Shown here piece by piece: positions 54,794 through 62,874 of a stretch of DNA of 64,000 nucleotides (the stretch's first letter is position 1; each line of letters starts with the position of its first letter). The notes beneath the pieces were generated by a model. That model had not been told where the DNA came from. It did not search any database and was given only the letters and a program-made list of their open reading frames with translations. The DNA lies in NCBI RefSeq assembly GCF_002259605.1, contig NZ_MWWR01000008.1, forward strand, positions 1-64,000. The letters run 5' to 3'. The position numbers were made by a program, and so were the translations under genes. This DNA is from Pseudoscardovia radai (GTDB lineage Bacteria > Actinomycetota > Actinomycetes > Actinomycetales > Bifidobacteriaceae).

Positions 54794-54925
54794 GCGAACA
54801 GGCCGGGCATCGACCATCGGCCGGGCCTGAGCGCCCGGCCCGTCCCAACACAGCCCACATCGCATTCCCATTCCGCAATCCGCATAACTGCATAATGCTC
54901 CAGGCATGACGCGTGAAAGGTACCC

Positions 54926-56083
54926 GTGGCAACAACGACGCGAACCATCATCATTCCGTCCGAACTCGATCCCGTGGCCGTGTACGGCCCGGCGGACACC
55001 GTGATCCGCCGCATCGAGCAGGCCTTCCCCGAGGTGACGATCATCGTGCGAGGCAATCGCATCGCCGTGGTGTCGCGCTCCAAACAGACCGAGTCCCAGG
55101 CCATCAAGGCGGAGAACACGATTCGCCAGGTCATCGAGGCCGCCTACACCGCCCCGCTGGATGCCGAGGGCGTCGACCGCCTGCTCGACAGGCCGTATGT
55201 GCGCGACCCCGCCGTTCCCGCCGTTCGCGACGACGGCGCAGACGCATGGCATGATGACGACCGCGCGGAGCACCGCACGCGTGTGCCCGGCATCATCACG
55301 ATGGCGCGCGGCGTGCCCGTCCGTCCGAAAACGGCCGGCCAGATGGCCTATGTGAACGCCATCGAGACGCATACCATCACCTTTGGCATCGGCCCCGCCG
55401 GCACCGGCAAGACATACCTCGCGGTGGCCAAGGCCGTGCGCGTCTTCGAGGACGGCCTCGTGCGCCGCATCATCCTCACGCGCCCCGCCGTGGAGGCGGG
55501 GGAGAACCTCGGCTTCCTGCCGGGAACCCTGAGCGAGAAGGTCGACCCCTACCTGCGTCCGCTCTACGATGCCCTCTCCGACATGATCGGCGGCGAACGT
55601 CTGCACCGGTATCTCACCGACGGCACGATCGAGGTGGCGCCGCTCGCGTATATGCGCGGCCGCACGCTCAACGACGCGTATGTGATCCTCGACGAGGCGC
55701 AGAACACCACGCCGCAGCAGATGAAGATGTTCCTGACGCGCCTGGGCTTCAACACGCGCATGATCATCACCGGCGACATCACGCAGGTCGATTTCGAGGT
55801 GCGCAACTCCGGCCTCGTCTCGATCGAGGACGTGCTCGGTGGCATCGACGACATCGCCTTCGTGCATCTGGACTCCCGCGACGTCGTGCGACACTCCCTT
55901 GTCGGCGTCATCGTGCGCGCCTATGATGCGTATTCCGCACGGCACGGAGGGGAGCCGGGCGAACGCGGAGCCGGCCCCCGCTCGCGGCGCGGGACGCATG
56001 CGTCGTCCGCCGCCCGGCCCGGCCACACCGATACCGACACCGACAGGTACGACACCCCGCAGTACAAGGAAAGCGAACGATGA
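54926..56083 (+). CDS. phoH: PhoH family ATPase
   Basis: 385 residues from GTG 54926 (GAAAGG upstream). An N-terminal KH-like part ([23 protein letters not shown]) precedes the PhoH ATPase domain: [20 protein letters not shown] (Walker A), [38 protein letters not shown] (Walker B) and ITGDITQVD. The last 45 residues are a basic, disordered tail. PhoH acts in RNA metabolism, and its pairing with YbeY is conserved. The stop overlaps ybeY by four bases. Confidence 0.94.
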   Translation: MATTTRTIIIPSELDPVAVYGPADTVIRRIEQAFPEVTIIVRGNRIAVVSRSKQTESQAIKAENTIRQVIEAAYTAPLDAEGVDRLLDRPYVRDPAVPAVRDDGADAWHDDDRAEHRTRVPGIITMARGVPVRPKTAGQMAYVNAIETHTITFGIGPAGTGKTYLAVAKAVRVFEDGLVRRIILTRPAVEAGENLGFLPGTLSEKVDPYLRPLYDALSDMIGGERLHRYLTDGTIEVAPLAYMRGRTLNDAYVILDEAQNTTPQQMKMFLTRLGFNTRMIITGDITQVDFEVRNSGLVSIEDVLGGIDDIAFVHLDSRDVVRHSLVGVIVRAYDAYSARHGGEPGERGAGPRSRRGTHASSAARPGHTDTDTDRYDTPQYKESER

Positions 56084-56613
56084 GCGTCGACGTTACGAAC
56101 GAAACCGAATGGGTTATCGACCCCAGGCTCTTCTCGAACCTGGCCCTGTGGACCATGGACCAGATGTGGGTCAGCTCGCAGTCCGACCTCACCATCATGT
56201 TCAACGAGCCCGAGGCCATGGCGCGCCTTCACCTCGAATGGATGAACCTCGAAGGGCCCACCGACGTCATGAGCTTCCCGATGGACGAGCTGCGCCCCGG
56301 CGACGAGAAGCACCAGCCCGAAGGCGTGCTCGGCGACATCGTGCTGTGCCCCTACGTGGCGCACCAGCAGGCGCTCGCGGCGGGCCACAGCACCGTCGAG
56401 GAGATGATGCTGCTGACCATTCACGGCATCCTTCACCTCCTGGGCTACGACCACACCACGAAGGCGCAGGAGGTGCAGATGTTCGGCCTGCAGCGCCAGC
56501 TGCTGCTCACCTTCCTCTCCAACCGCCCCGGCGTGATCCGCGACGCGTTCCTTCCGCAGGGCGCGCCCGACCTGCTCGCCGAATACGACCTCGTGCATCG
56601 GAACGAGGCGTAG
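56080..56613 (+). CDS. ybeY: Endoribonuclease / rRNA maturation factor YbeY
   Basis: 177 residues. The zinc motif [17 protein letters not shown] gives the three histidine ligands, and [11 protein letters not shown] is the second family block. It takes part in 16S rRNA 3'-end processing and ribosome quality control. Start ATG overlaps the phoH stop (ATGA). Confidence 0.95.
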   Translation: MSVDVTNETEWVIDPRLFSNLALWTMDQMWVSSQSDLTIMFNEPEAMARLHLEWMNLEGPTDVMSFPMDELRPGDEKHQPEGVLGDIVLCPYVAHQQALAAGHSTVEEMMLLTIHGILHLLGYDHTTKAQEVQMFGLQRQLLLTFLSNRPGVIRDAFLPQGAPDLLAEYDLVHRNEA

Positions 56614-56614
56614 C

Positions 56615-58012
56615 ATGGAGAATCTGTCCGGCAGCGACATAGCGCTGATCGTCGCCCTCGTCATCGTCACGCTGCTTCTCGCGTGGCTCTCCCTCGTCAT
56701 GGCATCCGTCGAGGCCGCCGTGAGCCGCGTCACACGCGCGAGTCTGAACAACCTCATCCTCGAGGTGCAGACCTCCGACGAGACGCAGTTCACGCGCATG
56801 AAGCATATCGACAAGATCCACCATGTGCAGCATCTCGTCGACGACCGTTACGCCACGGGCGGCGCGTGCGTGTTCTTCCGCGTGCTGTTCAACATCTCCA
56901 GCGGCGCGCTCGTCGCCGTCATCGCGGCGTTCTGCGGGGCGCCGCTGTGGGGCGAGGTGCTGGCGGGCGTGGTGTTCGCGCTGATCGTGGCGTTCATATC
57001 CACGATGGTGCGGCCGCGCATGGTCGGCGCCACGAAGCCGCTGCAATACCTCCTGCGCTACAGCGGCCTCGTGCGTTTCGCCCGTGCGCTCGCCCCGTTC
57101 GCGCGCGACCGCAACCGCGCGCATCTGCACCATGACGAGCTGTCGGACGACGAGGAGCTCGAGAAGATCCAGCTCGAGCAGGGCCGTGCCATGATCGACC
57201 GCCTGGCCGAAAGCAGCGACATGGACCCGGAGATCTCCGAAATGCTGCGCAATGTGCTCACGCTGTCCGACACGCTGACGCGCGAGATCATGGTGCCGCG
57301 CACCGACATGATCTGCATCGAGCGCATGGACTCGCTCCAGTCGGCGCTCAAGATGTTCTCACGCTCCGGTTTCTCGCGCGTGCCGATCATCGGCGAATCC
57401 GTCGACGACCTCGTCGGCATGGCCTACATGAAGGACGCCGTGCGCGCCGTCACCTTCAACCCCCAGGCCGCGCAGCGCCCCGTCGAGTCCATCGCGCGCG
57501 ATCCCATGCTTGTGCCCGAGACGAAGCCCGTCGACGACCTCTTCCACCAGATGCAGCGCAGCCGGCAGCATATCGCCGTCGTCGTGGACGAATACGGCGG
57601 CATCGCCGGCCTCGTCACCATCGAGGACACGATCGAGCAGATCGTGGGCGAGCTCGAGGACGAGCACGACCGCACCCAGCACACCGAGCCGGAGAAGGTG
57701 GGGGAGAAATCGTGGAAGGTGCCGGCGCGCACGCCGCTGTCCGACATCGAGGAGCTTTTCGAAATCGACCTCGACGAGGATGACGTGGACACCGTGTACG
57801 GCCTGCTGACGAAGGCGCTGGGGCGCGTGCCGCTCGTCGGCTCGTCGGCGGTGACGCGCGGCATCAGGCTGACGGCGGTGGATTCCGCGGGCCGCCGCAA
57901 GAAGGTCTCCACGATTCTCGTGGAGCCGGCCGGGGACGAGTTCGAGACCCCGGAGGATAATGATTCGGACGATACGAAGCAGGAACGGAAGGACGACGAC
58001 AATCGTGAATAG
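56615..58012 (+). CDS. CNNM/CorC-type membrane protein with CBS domains
   Basis: 465 residues. Three N-terminal hydrophobic segments (IALIVALVIVTLLLAWLSLVMA; VFFRVLFNISSGALVAVIAAF; VLAGVVFALIVAFISTMV) make the DUF21-like part. Then a CBS pair begins at MVPRTDMICIERMDSLQSALKMFSRSGFSRVPI and MLVPETKPVDDLFHQMQRSRQHIAVVVDEYGG, followed by a CorC/HlyC domain (DVDTVYGLLTKALGRVPLVG). Such proteins act in Mg2+ or Co2+ transport; older databases call them hemolysins. Start one base after ybeY; it overlaps era by eight bases. Confidence 0.9.
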   Translation: MENLSGSDIALIVALVIVTLLLAWLSLVMASVEAAVSRVTRASLNNLILEVQTSDETQFTRMKHIDKIHHVQHLVDDRYATGGACVFFRVLFNISSGALVAVIAAFCGAPLWGEVLAGVVFALIVAFISTMVRPRMVGATKPLQYLLRYSGLVRFARALAPFARDRNRAHLHHDELSDDEELEKIQLEQGRAMIDRLAESSDMDPEISEMLRNVLTLSDTLTREIMVPRTDMICIERMDSLQSALKMFSRSGFSRVPIIGESVDDLVGMAYMKDAVRAVTFNPQAAQRPVESIARDPMLVPETKPVDDLFHQMQRSRQHIAVVVDEYGGIAGLVTIEDTIEQIVGELEDEHDRTQHTEPEKVGEKSWKVPARTPLSDIEELFEIDLDEDDVDTVYGLLTKALGRVPLVGSSAVTRGIRLTAVDSAGRRKKVSTILVEPAGDEFETPEDNDSDDTKQERKDDDNRE

Positions 58013-59135
58013 CACCACAGCACCTCAGGCCGGAGGCGACGCGGGAATGGACGCGGCAGGCAAGGCCGCGGCCGGGAACCCGGCGGGAACGGAACCGCAC
58101 AGGTCCGGCTTCGTGGCCGTCGTCGGGCGGCCGAACGTCGGCAAGTCCACGCTGATCAACGCGCTGATGGGCACGCAGGTGGCCATCACCTCGAACCGAC
58201 CGGAAACCACGCGCAAGGTGATCCGCGGCATCCTCACGCTTGACAATGCGCAGATCGTGCTCGTCGACACGCCGGGCATCCACCGCCCGCGCACGCTGCT
58301 CGGCCAGCGCCTCAACGACATGGTGGACGCCTCGCTCGCCGACGCGGACGCCATCGCCTTTCTGCTGCCCGCGGACCAGGAGATCGGCCCGGGCGACCGC
58401 CGCATCCTGTCGCGCCTGAGGTCGCAGTTCGCGGCCAAGGACGACTCCGGCGCATGGTCCTGGCGCGTGCCCGTCATCGGCATCCTGACGAAAATCGACA
58501 TGCTGTCGCGCAGCCAGCTCATGGCCAAGCTCGTCGAGATCGACCAGTTCGCCGACTTCACCGACATCGTGCCTGTGTCCGCGCTTGACAAAGACAATAT
58601 GGACGAGGTGCAGCGCGTGCTGGTCGAGGCACTGCCCGAAGGGCCGCAGCTGTACCCGACCGAGCAGATCAGCGAGGAGTCCAAGGAGTCCCAGATCGCC
58701 GAGCTCGTGCGCGGCGTCATGCTCGAGGAGCTGACCGACGAGTTGCCGCATTCCCTTGCCGTGGTGGTCGATTCCATCGATTACCCCGAGGACGAGGACG
58801 ACGAGGAGAACGGCGGCGAGGGCGAGGACGCTGCGGCCGACGATGCGGCTTCTGACGGTGCAACCGCCGACGCCGCGAAGCAGGAGCAGCCGACCCCGGA
58901 GCAGACGCAGGCGCCACGCAAGGCGCGCGTGAGTATCTCCATCTACGTGGAGCGCCCCTCGCAGAAGCCGATCGTCATCGGCCACAAGGCCGAGCATATC
59001 GTGCGCGTGAAGAAGAAGCTGCGCACGCCCATCAACCGCATCGTCGGCATGAAGTCGGCCATGGACATCCACGTCAAGGTGGCCAAGAACTGGCAGTCCG
59101 ACCCCAAGAAACTCGACCGCCTCGGCTTCATGTGA
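58005..59135 (+). CDS. era: GTPase Era with acidic insert in the KH domain
   Basis: 376 residues from GTG 58005 (GGAAGGA upstream), overlapping the CBS gene. G1 GRPNVGKSTLIN, G2 TSNRPETTRKVIRG, G3 DTPGIHRP and G4 TKID are clear. The KH domain starts at AELVRGVMLEELTDELPHSLAVVVDSIDYP and ends RVSISIYVERPSQKPIVIGHKAEHI, but between these halves lies an acidic stretch (about residues 259-306, Glu/Asp/Ala-rich) absent from usual 300-residue Era. Era binds 16S rRNA and assists 30S assembly. Confidence 0.93.
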   Translation: MNSTTAPQAGGDAGMDAAGKAAAGNPAGTEPHRSGFVAVVGRPNVGKSTLINALMGTQVAITSNRPETTRKVIRGILTLDNAQIVLVDTPGIHRPRTLLGQRLNDMVDASLADADAIAFLLPADQEIGPGDRRILSRLRSQFAAKDDSGAWSWRVPVIGILTKIDMLSRSQLMAKLVEIDQFADFTDIVPVSALDKDNMDEVQRVLVEALPEGPQLYPTEQISEESKESQIAELVRGVMLEELTDELPHSLAVVVDSIDYPEDEDDEENGGEGEDAAADDAASDGATADAAKQEQPTPEQTQAPRKARVSISIYVERPSQKPIVIGHKAEHIVRVKKKLRTPINRIVGMKSAMDIHVKVAKNWQSDPKKLDRLGFM

Positions 59136-59204
59136 TCGGACGGTGCCGTCGCTGGCGCCGAACGGTTGGCGGCAGGCGTAAGAGCGGCCCGGCACCTGGC
59201 CTTG

Positions 59205-59251
59205 ATATGCGAAGGGCTCCTCCCCGAATGGGGGAGGAGCCCTTCGCATAT
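59205..59251. terminator. Bidirectional terminator between era and the oxidoreductase
   Basis: Perfect 21-bp stem with a five-base loop (GAATG); arms begin ATATGCGAAGGG and end CCCTTCGCATAT. It lies midway between the two convergent genes and is symmetrical enough to serve both. Confidence 0.85.
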
Positions 59252-59286
59252 GCCGCTGACGTGCTGATGCGCGGTATCAGTAATCG

Positions 59287-60315
59287 TCACTCGCACGGGT
59301 AGCGCATGGACCAATCGGCGCGCAGGTCGTCGAGCGCGCCGAGCATATGCAGCGACTGCGTATGCGGCATCTCCGGGCATTCGATGCGCCCGTCGAGAAT
59401 CGCCTGCGCCGCCGACGCGACCTCGTACTCGTAACCCGTCAGCTGCTCGGGCGGCACGAGGTGGTCGATGAGACGGTGGTTGGCGTCGTACACGTCGATG
59501 GCCTCGGGATTGTTGATGTTCCACACGATGGCGTAGCCCTCGGTGCCCTGGATGATTCCCAGGCGCGGCGAGGCGCACAGCATGGAGGCGGATGACGACG
59601 TGAGCACGCCGTTGTCGAGCACGGCCGCCGCCTGGAAGGTCTGGTCGACGCCTTCGGGCGACATAACCACGTTCGACAGCATGCGCGTGACCGTGGCGTT
59701 CGGGAAGATCATGCCGCCGAAATTCAAGGCGTACACGCCGCAGTCGAGCAGGATGCCGCCGCCGAGAGTCGGGTCGGTCATGCGCTTCTTATGCGTGAGC
59801 GGATACGACAGATCCGCGTGCATCTGCACGATGCGACCGATGCGACCGGAGGCGAGCATGTCGGTGAGCATCGTGCGGCTCGGCATGTAGCGCGTCCACA
59901 TGGCCTCGGCGCATAGCACGCGGTTGTCGCGGGATGTCTCGATCATCTCCTCGGCCTGCGCGATGTTGATGGCGAACGGCTTCTCGACGAGCACGTTCTT
60001 GCCATGCTCCATGGCGTCGATGGCCTGGTCCTTGTGGAAGACATTCGGCGTGGCGATGTAGACGAGGTCCACCTCGGGGTCATCAAGCAGTTCCTCGTAG
60101 CTTCCATAGGAGCGGGTGAATCCATAGGTTTCCGCCCAGTCGGCGGCGCGGTCGGCATCATCATGCGTGGCGCAGGCGTAGGGCTCCACAAGCGTGTGGT
60201 AGCGCGGATCGTCGGACATCTTCCGCAGCGTCTCGCCCATATGCGCGGCGATGCGTCCCAGACCGAGCACGCCGACGCGGACCGTGCCCTCCTTGGCTCC
60301 ATTCCTGGCGCTCAT
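59287..60315 (-). CDS. Gfo/Idh/MocA-family NAD(P)-dependent oxidoreductase
   Basis: 342 residues. The Rossmann fold opens VRVGVLGLGRIAAHMGETL, then VDLVYIATPNVFHKDQAIDAMEHGKNVLVEKPFAIN, where EKP holds the conserved Lys. GGGILLDCGVYALNF is the C-terminal domain helix with Asp-x-Gly-x-Y. The family oxidises or reduces sugars, inositols or dihydrodiols; the DCGVY form is like dimeric dihydrodiol dehydrogenases. Substrate not readable. Start ATG 60315 has AAGGAGG five bases upstream; the long frame to 60546 is not supported. Confidence 0.88.
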   Translation of the reverse strand: MSARNGAKEGTVRVGVLGLGRIAAHMGETLRKMSDDPRYHTLVEPYACATHDDADRAADWAETYGFTRSYGSYEELLDDPEVDLVYIATPNVFHKDQAIDAMEHGKNVLVEKPFAINIAQAEEMIETSRDNRVLCAEAMWTRYMPSRTMLTDMLASGRIGRIVQMHADLSYPLTHKKRMTDPTLGGGILLDCGVYALNFGGMIFPNATVTRMLSNVVMSPEGVDQTFQAAAVLDNGVLTSSSASMLCASPRLGIIQGTEGYAIVWNINNPEAIDVYDANHRLIDHLVPPEQLTGYEYEVASAAQAILDGRIECPEMPHTQSLHMLGALDDLRADWSMRYPCE

Positions 60316-60388
60316 CTCAACCTCCTTGTCACCGTGGCCTCCGGGCTGGGCGTCGTTGGACGCTCGGCGCTCGGCGGTCCGATTGGTG

Positions 60389-60421
60389 TGTGGCCATGCC
60401 ACATATCCCATCTGAATTCTA
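60389..60421 (-). promoter_or_regulatory. Promoter and palindrome ahead of the oxidoreductase
   Basis: On the minus strand a -10-like TAGAAT (60421-60416) is followed by the perfect palindrome TGTGGC-N3-GCCACA (60389-60403), about 75-90 bases before the start codon. This is a possible repressor site; no -35 is clear. Confidence 0.35.
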
Positions 60422-60501
60422 CCCGCGGGTGTGTCCGGCGCGTGACGTCGCCGCGTGCGCCTCCCCATGCGCTGAGACACCGTGCGGACACACGGCGCGG
60501 A

Positions 60502-60552
60502 AACAAAAGACGCCGTGCCGGGCCTCCGACGAGGAAGGTCCGGCACGGCGTC
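60502..60552 (-). terminator. Rho-independent terminator of the acyl-CoA ligase gene
   Basis: On the minus strand a 13-bp stem GACGCCGTGCCGG and its complement with an 18-base loop, followed by TTTTGTTT. It lies 31 bases after the ligase stop. Confidence 0.85.
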
Positions 60553-60582
60553 GGGAACATCGTATGGATGCGCCGCCCGCGC

Positions 60583-62598
60583 CTACTTGCGCGGAACGTA
60601 CATCTGCGTATCCAGCAGCCTGGAGTAGCGGCGCAGCACCTTGGGGCGGATCACCTTCATGGAGGCGGTCATGAGGCCGTTCTCCTGCGTGAAGTCCTCG
60701 GGCACGATGATGAACTTGCGCACGGACTCGGCGCGGGAGACGCCTTCGTTCGCGAGGTCCACGTACTTCTGCACCTCGGCGCGCACGGCGCCGTTCGTGC
60801 AAGCCTCCTCCATCGGCATGGAGCGGTTCAGGCCGTTGGCCTCGAGCCAGTCGCCCAGAACATCCGTGTCGAGCGTGATAAGCGCGGAGATGAACGGGCG
60901 CTTGTCGCCGAGCACCAGCGCATGCGACACGATGGAGCAGCGTTGGATGGCCTCCTCGATCGGAGTGGGGGAGACGTTCTTGCCGCCGGCCGTGATGATG
61001 AGGTCCTTCTTGCGGCCCGTGATGTACAGGAACCCGTCCACGTCGAGGCGGCCCAGGTCGCCCGTGGCGTACCAGCCGTCCTTGGTGAAGGAGCTGGCGG
61101 TGGCCTCGTCGTTCTTGTGGTAGCGCTTGAACACGCTGCGGCCCTTGAGCTGGATCTCGCCCTCCTCGGAGAGGCGCACGGAGAATCCGGGGAACGCCAC
61201 GCCCACGCTGCCGGCGCGGAACGGCGTGCCGAGCGGGGCGAAGGCGCACGGCGCGGTGGTTTCGGTCAGGCCGTAGCCCTCGTATACCGGGATTCCGGCG
61301 CCGCGGTAGAACGTCATGAGCTCGGGGTCGAGGGGGGCGCCGCCGCACACAAGCCACTTGATGCGCCCGCCGAGGGCGGACTTGAGCTGCGAGTACACAA
61401 TCTGCTCGTACATCGCGCGGTGCGCGGCGGTGACGGGGCTCGCGTGGCCGTTCGCCGCCACCTGGCGCATGTACTTGCGCGCCGTCTCGACGGCGGAGGC
61501 GAACACGAGGCCCTTGGGGCCGCGGCCGGCCTTCTGCGAAGCGGCGTTGTACACCTTCTCGAGCACACGCGGCACCACGATCAGCGCGGTGGGGCGCGCC
61601 ACCTGGAGGTCGGAGAGCAGCGTCTTGATGCCGGTGGCGATGTACACGTGCATCTGCGCGCCGACGACGCCGTAGTTGATGGCGCGGGCGAAGGTGTGCG
61701 CCTGCGGCAGGAACATGAGGATCGAGCCGTCGGGGTCGTTCACGATGTCGGGGATGAAGGCCTGCAGGTTGTAGGCGAGCTGCAGGTAGTGCTCGTGCGT
61801 CATCTCGACGCCCTTCGGCGCGGCGGTGGAGCCGGAGGTGTACACGATGGAGCACAGGTCCGTCTTGTGGATCGAGGCGATGCGCGCGTCGAGCGTGGCG
61901 TCGTCGATGGCGTCGCCGTAGGCGCGCAGGGCGTCGAGGTCGCCGTTCTCGAAGCAGCCGACGCGGCGGACGGTGGGGCAGTCCTCCTCGATGCCTTCGC
62001 ATTTGGCCGCCATGTCGCGCGTCTCCACCACCACGGCGCGGGCGTCGGAGTTATTCGCGATATTGCGGATCTGCTCGGCGGAGTCGGTGTCGTAGACGGT
62101 GGCGATCACCGCGCCCACGGCCAGTGCCGCGGCATCGAAGACATCCCACTCGTAGCTCGTGTGGCACATGAAGGCGATCGCGTCGCCCTTCTCGAGGCCG
62201 ATGTGGATGAGGCCCTTGGCGACGCGGCGGATGTCGGCGAGCGTCTCGGCCGCGGTCATCGTGACCCACTGGCCGTCCTTCTTGTACGAGAACAGCGGAT
62301 CGTCGGGCATGCGGCGGGCGCGGTCCTCGTACAGCGTGTAGACGGTGGCATCGTCGTCGATGCTGTCGACGCCTTCGGTGCGCGAGGTCAGCAGGCCCGT
62401 CTTCTCGTCGATGTACGTCGTCGTCGGATAGTCCTTCGACCACCACGCCTCGTACGGCAGCTTCGACGTGTCGATGGCCGAGGTGGGGGTGACGTCTTCG
62501 TCATAGTCGGGAGTGTCGGTGTCGGAGTACTTTCCGAGGCGATGGGCGCGCTGTGCCACTCCTGCGACGGAGGACTTGATGGATTGGAAGAATGTCAC
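60583..62598 (-). CDS. fadD: Long-chain fatty acid-CoA ligase (AMP-forming)
   Basis: 671 residues. Motifs of the ANL superfamily in order: SIVYTSGSTAAPKGVEMTH (P-loop, A3), VYEGYGLTETTA (A5), YATGDLGRLDVDGFLYITGRKKDLIIT (A7/A8 hinge) and the terminal catalytic Lys in MTASMKVIRPKVLRRY. It activates a fatty acid to acyl-AMP and then acyl-CoA. Start GTG at 62598 has AGGAG six bases upstream. Bifidobacteria have no beta-oxidation, so its use is probably lipid recycling from exogenous fatty acids (inference). Confidence 0.92.
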   Translation of the reverse strand: MTFFQSIKSSVAGVAQRAHRLGKYSDTDTPDYDEDVTPTSAIDTSKLPYEAWWSKDYPTTTYIDEKTGLLTSRTEGVDSIDDDATVYTLYEDRARRMPDDPLFSYKKDGQWVTMTAAETLADIRRVAKGLIHIGLEKGDAIAFMCHTSYEWDVFDAAALAVGAVIATVYDTDSAEQIRNIANNSDARAVVVETRDMAAKCEGIEEDCPTVRRVGCFENGDLDALRAYGDAIDDATLDARIASIHKTDLCSIVYTSGSTAAPKGVEMTHEHYLQLAYNLQAFIPDIVNDPDGSILMFLPQAHTFARAINYGVVGAQMHVYIATGIKTLLSDLQVARPTALIVVPRVLEKVYNAASQKAGRGPKGLVFASAVETARKYMRQVAANGHASPVTAAHRAMYEQIVYSQLKSALGGRIKWLVCGGAPLDPELMTFYRGAGIPVYEGYGLTETTAPCAFAPLGTPFRAGSVGVAFPGFSVRLSEEGEIQLKGRSVFKRYHKNDEATASSFTKDGWYATGDLGRLDVDGFLYITGRKKDLIITAGGKNVSPTPIEEAIQRCSIVSHALVLGDKRPFISALITLDTDVLGDWLEANGLNRSMPMEEACTNGAVRAEVQKYVDLANEGVSRAESVRKFIIVPEDFTQENGLMTASMKVIRPKVLRRYSRLLDTQMYVPRK

Positions 62599-62628
62599 GG
62601 TATCTCCTCTTCTATTTGTCCTTCATGA

Positions 62629-62634
62629 ATTGTA
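62629..62634 (-). promoter_or_regulatory. -10 element of the acyl-CoA ligase gene
   Basis: TACAAT on the minus strand, 31 bases before the GTG start. No clear -35. Confidence 0.45.
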
Positions 62635-62662
62635 CAGGGGTGCGGCGGCAAATCCTTTCGAT

Positions 62663-62696
62663 AACCTCCGGTGGGTTCGCCCCACCGGAGGTTTTT
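62663..62696 (+). terminator. Rho-independent terminator facing right between divergent genes
   Basis: 13-bp stem AACCTCCGGTGGG/CCCACCGGAGGTT, five-base loop, then TTT. It is U-tailed only on the plus strand, yet no plus-strand gene precedes it within 3 kb. Confidence 0.75.
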
Positions 62697-62810
62697 CGTA
62701 TGCGATGGCGGTCACCCCCGCGCGGCTGTTCCGGGCCGTCCGCCGTCCGTGGCATGGACCGGGGGTGTCCATTGTCTGGTGCGCACGCCTCGGGGTCTGG
62801 GAAAGTGGGT

Positions 62811-62816
62811 TATTAT
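62811..62816 (+). promoter_or_regulatory. -10 element of pntA
   Basis: TATTAT in GGGTTATTATCGGCC about 60 bases before the GTG start; no good -35 is seen. Confidence 0.4.
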
Positions 62817-62874
62817 CGGCCACGGTGCCCTCTGCCGTGAGGGGCCGTTCGTATTGTGTAAGGAGGAGGATCCA

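Noticed and set aside
53366-56026. 886-codon minus-strand gene with 28-residue repeats
   Set aside because: The frame is open because 84 bases is 28 codons and because high G+C lacks stops opposite phoH. It overlaps HIT and phoH on the other strand, and no start codon has a ribosome site.
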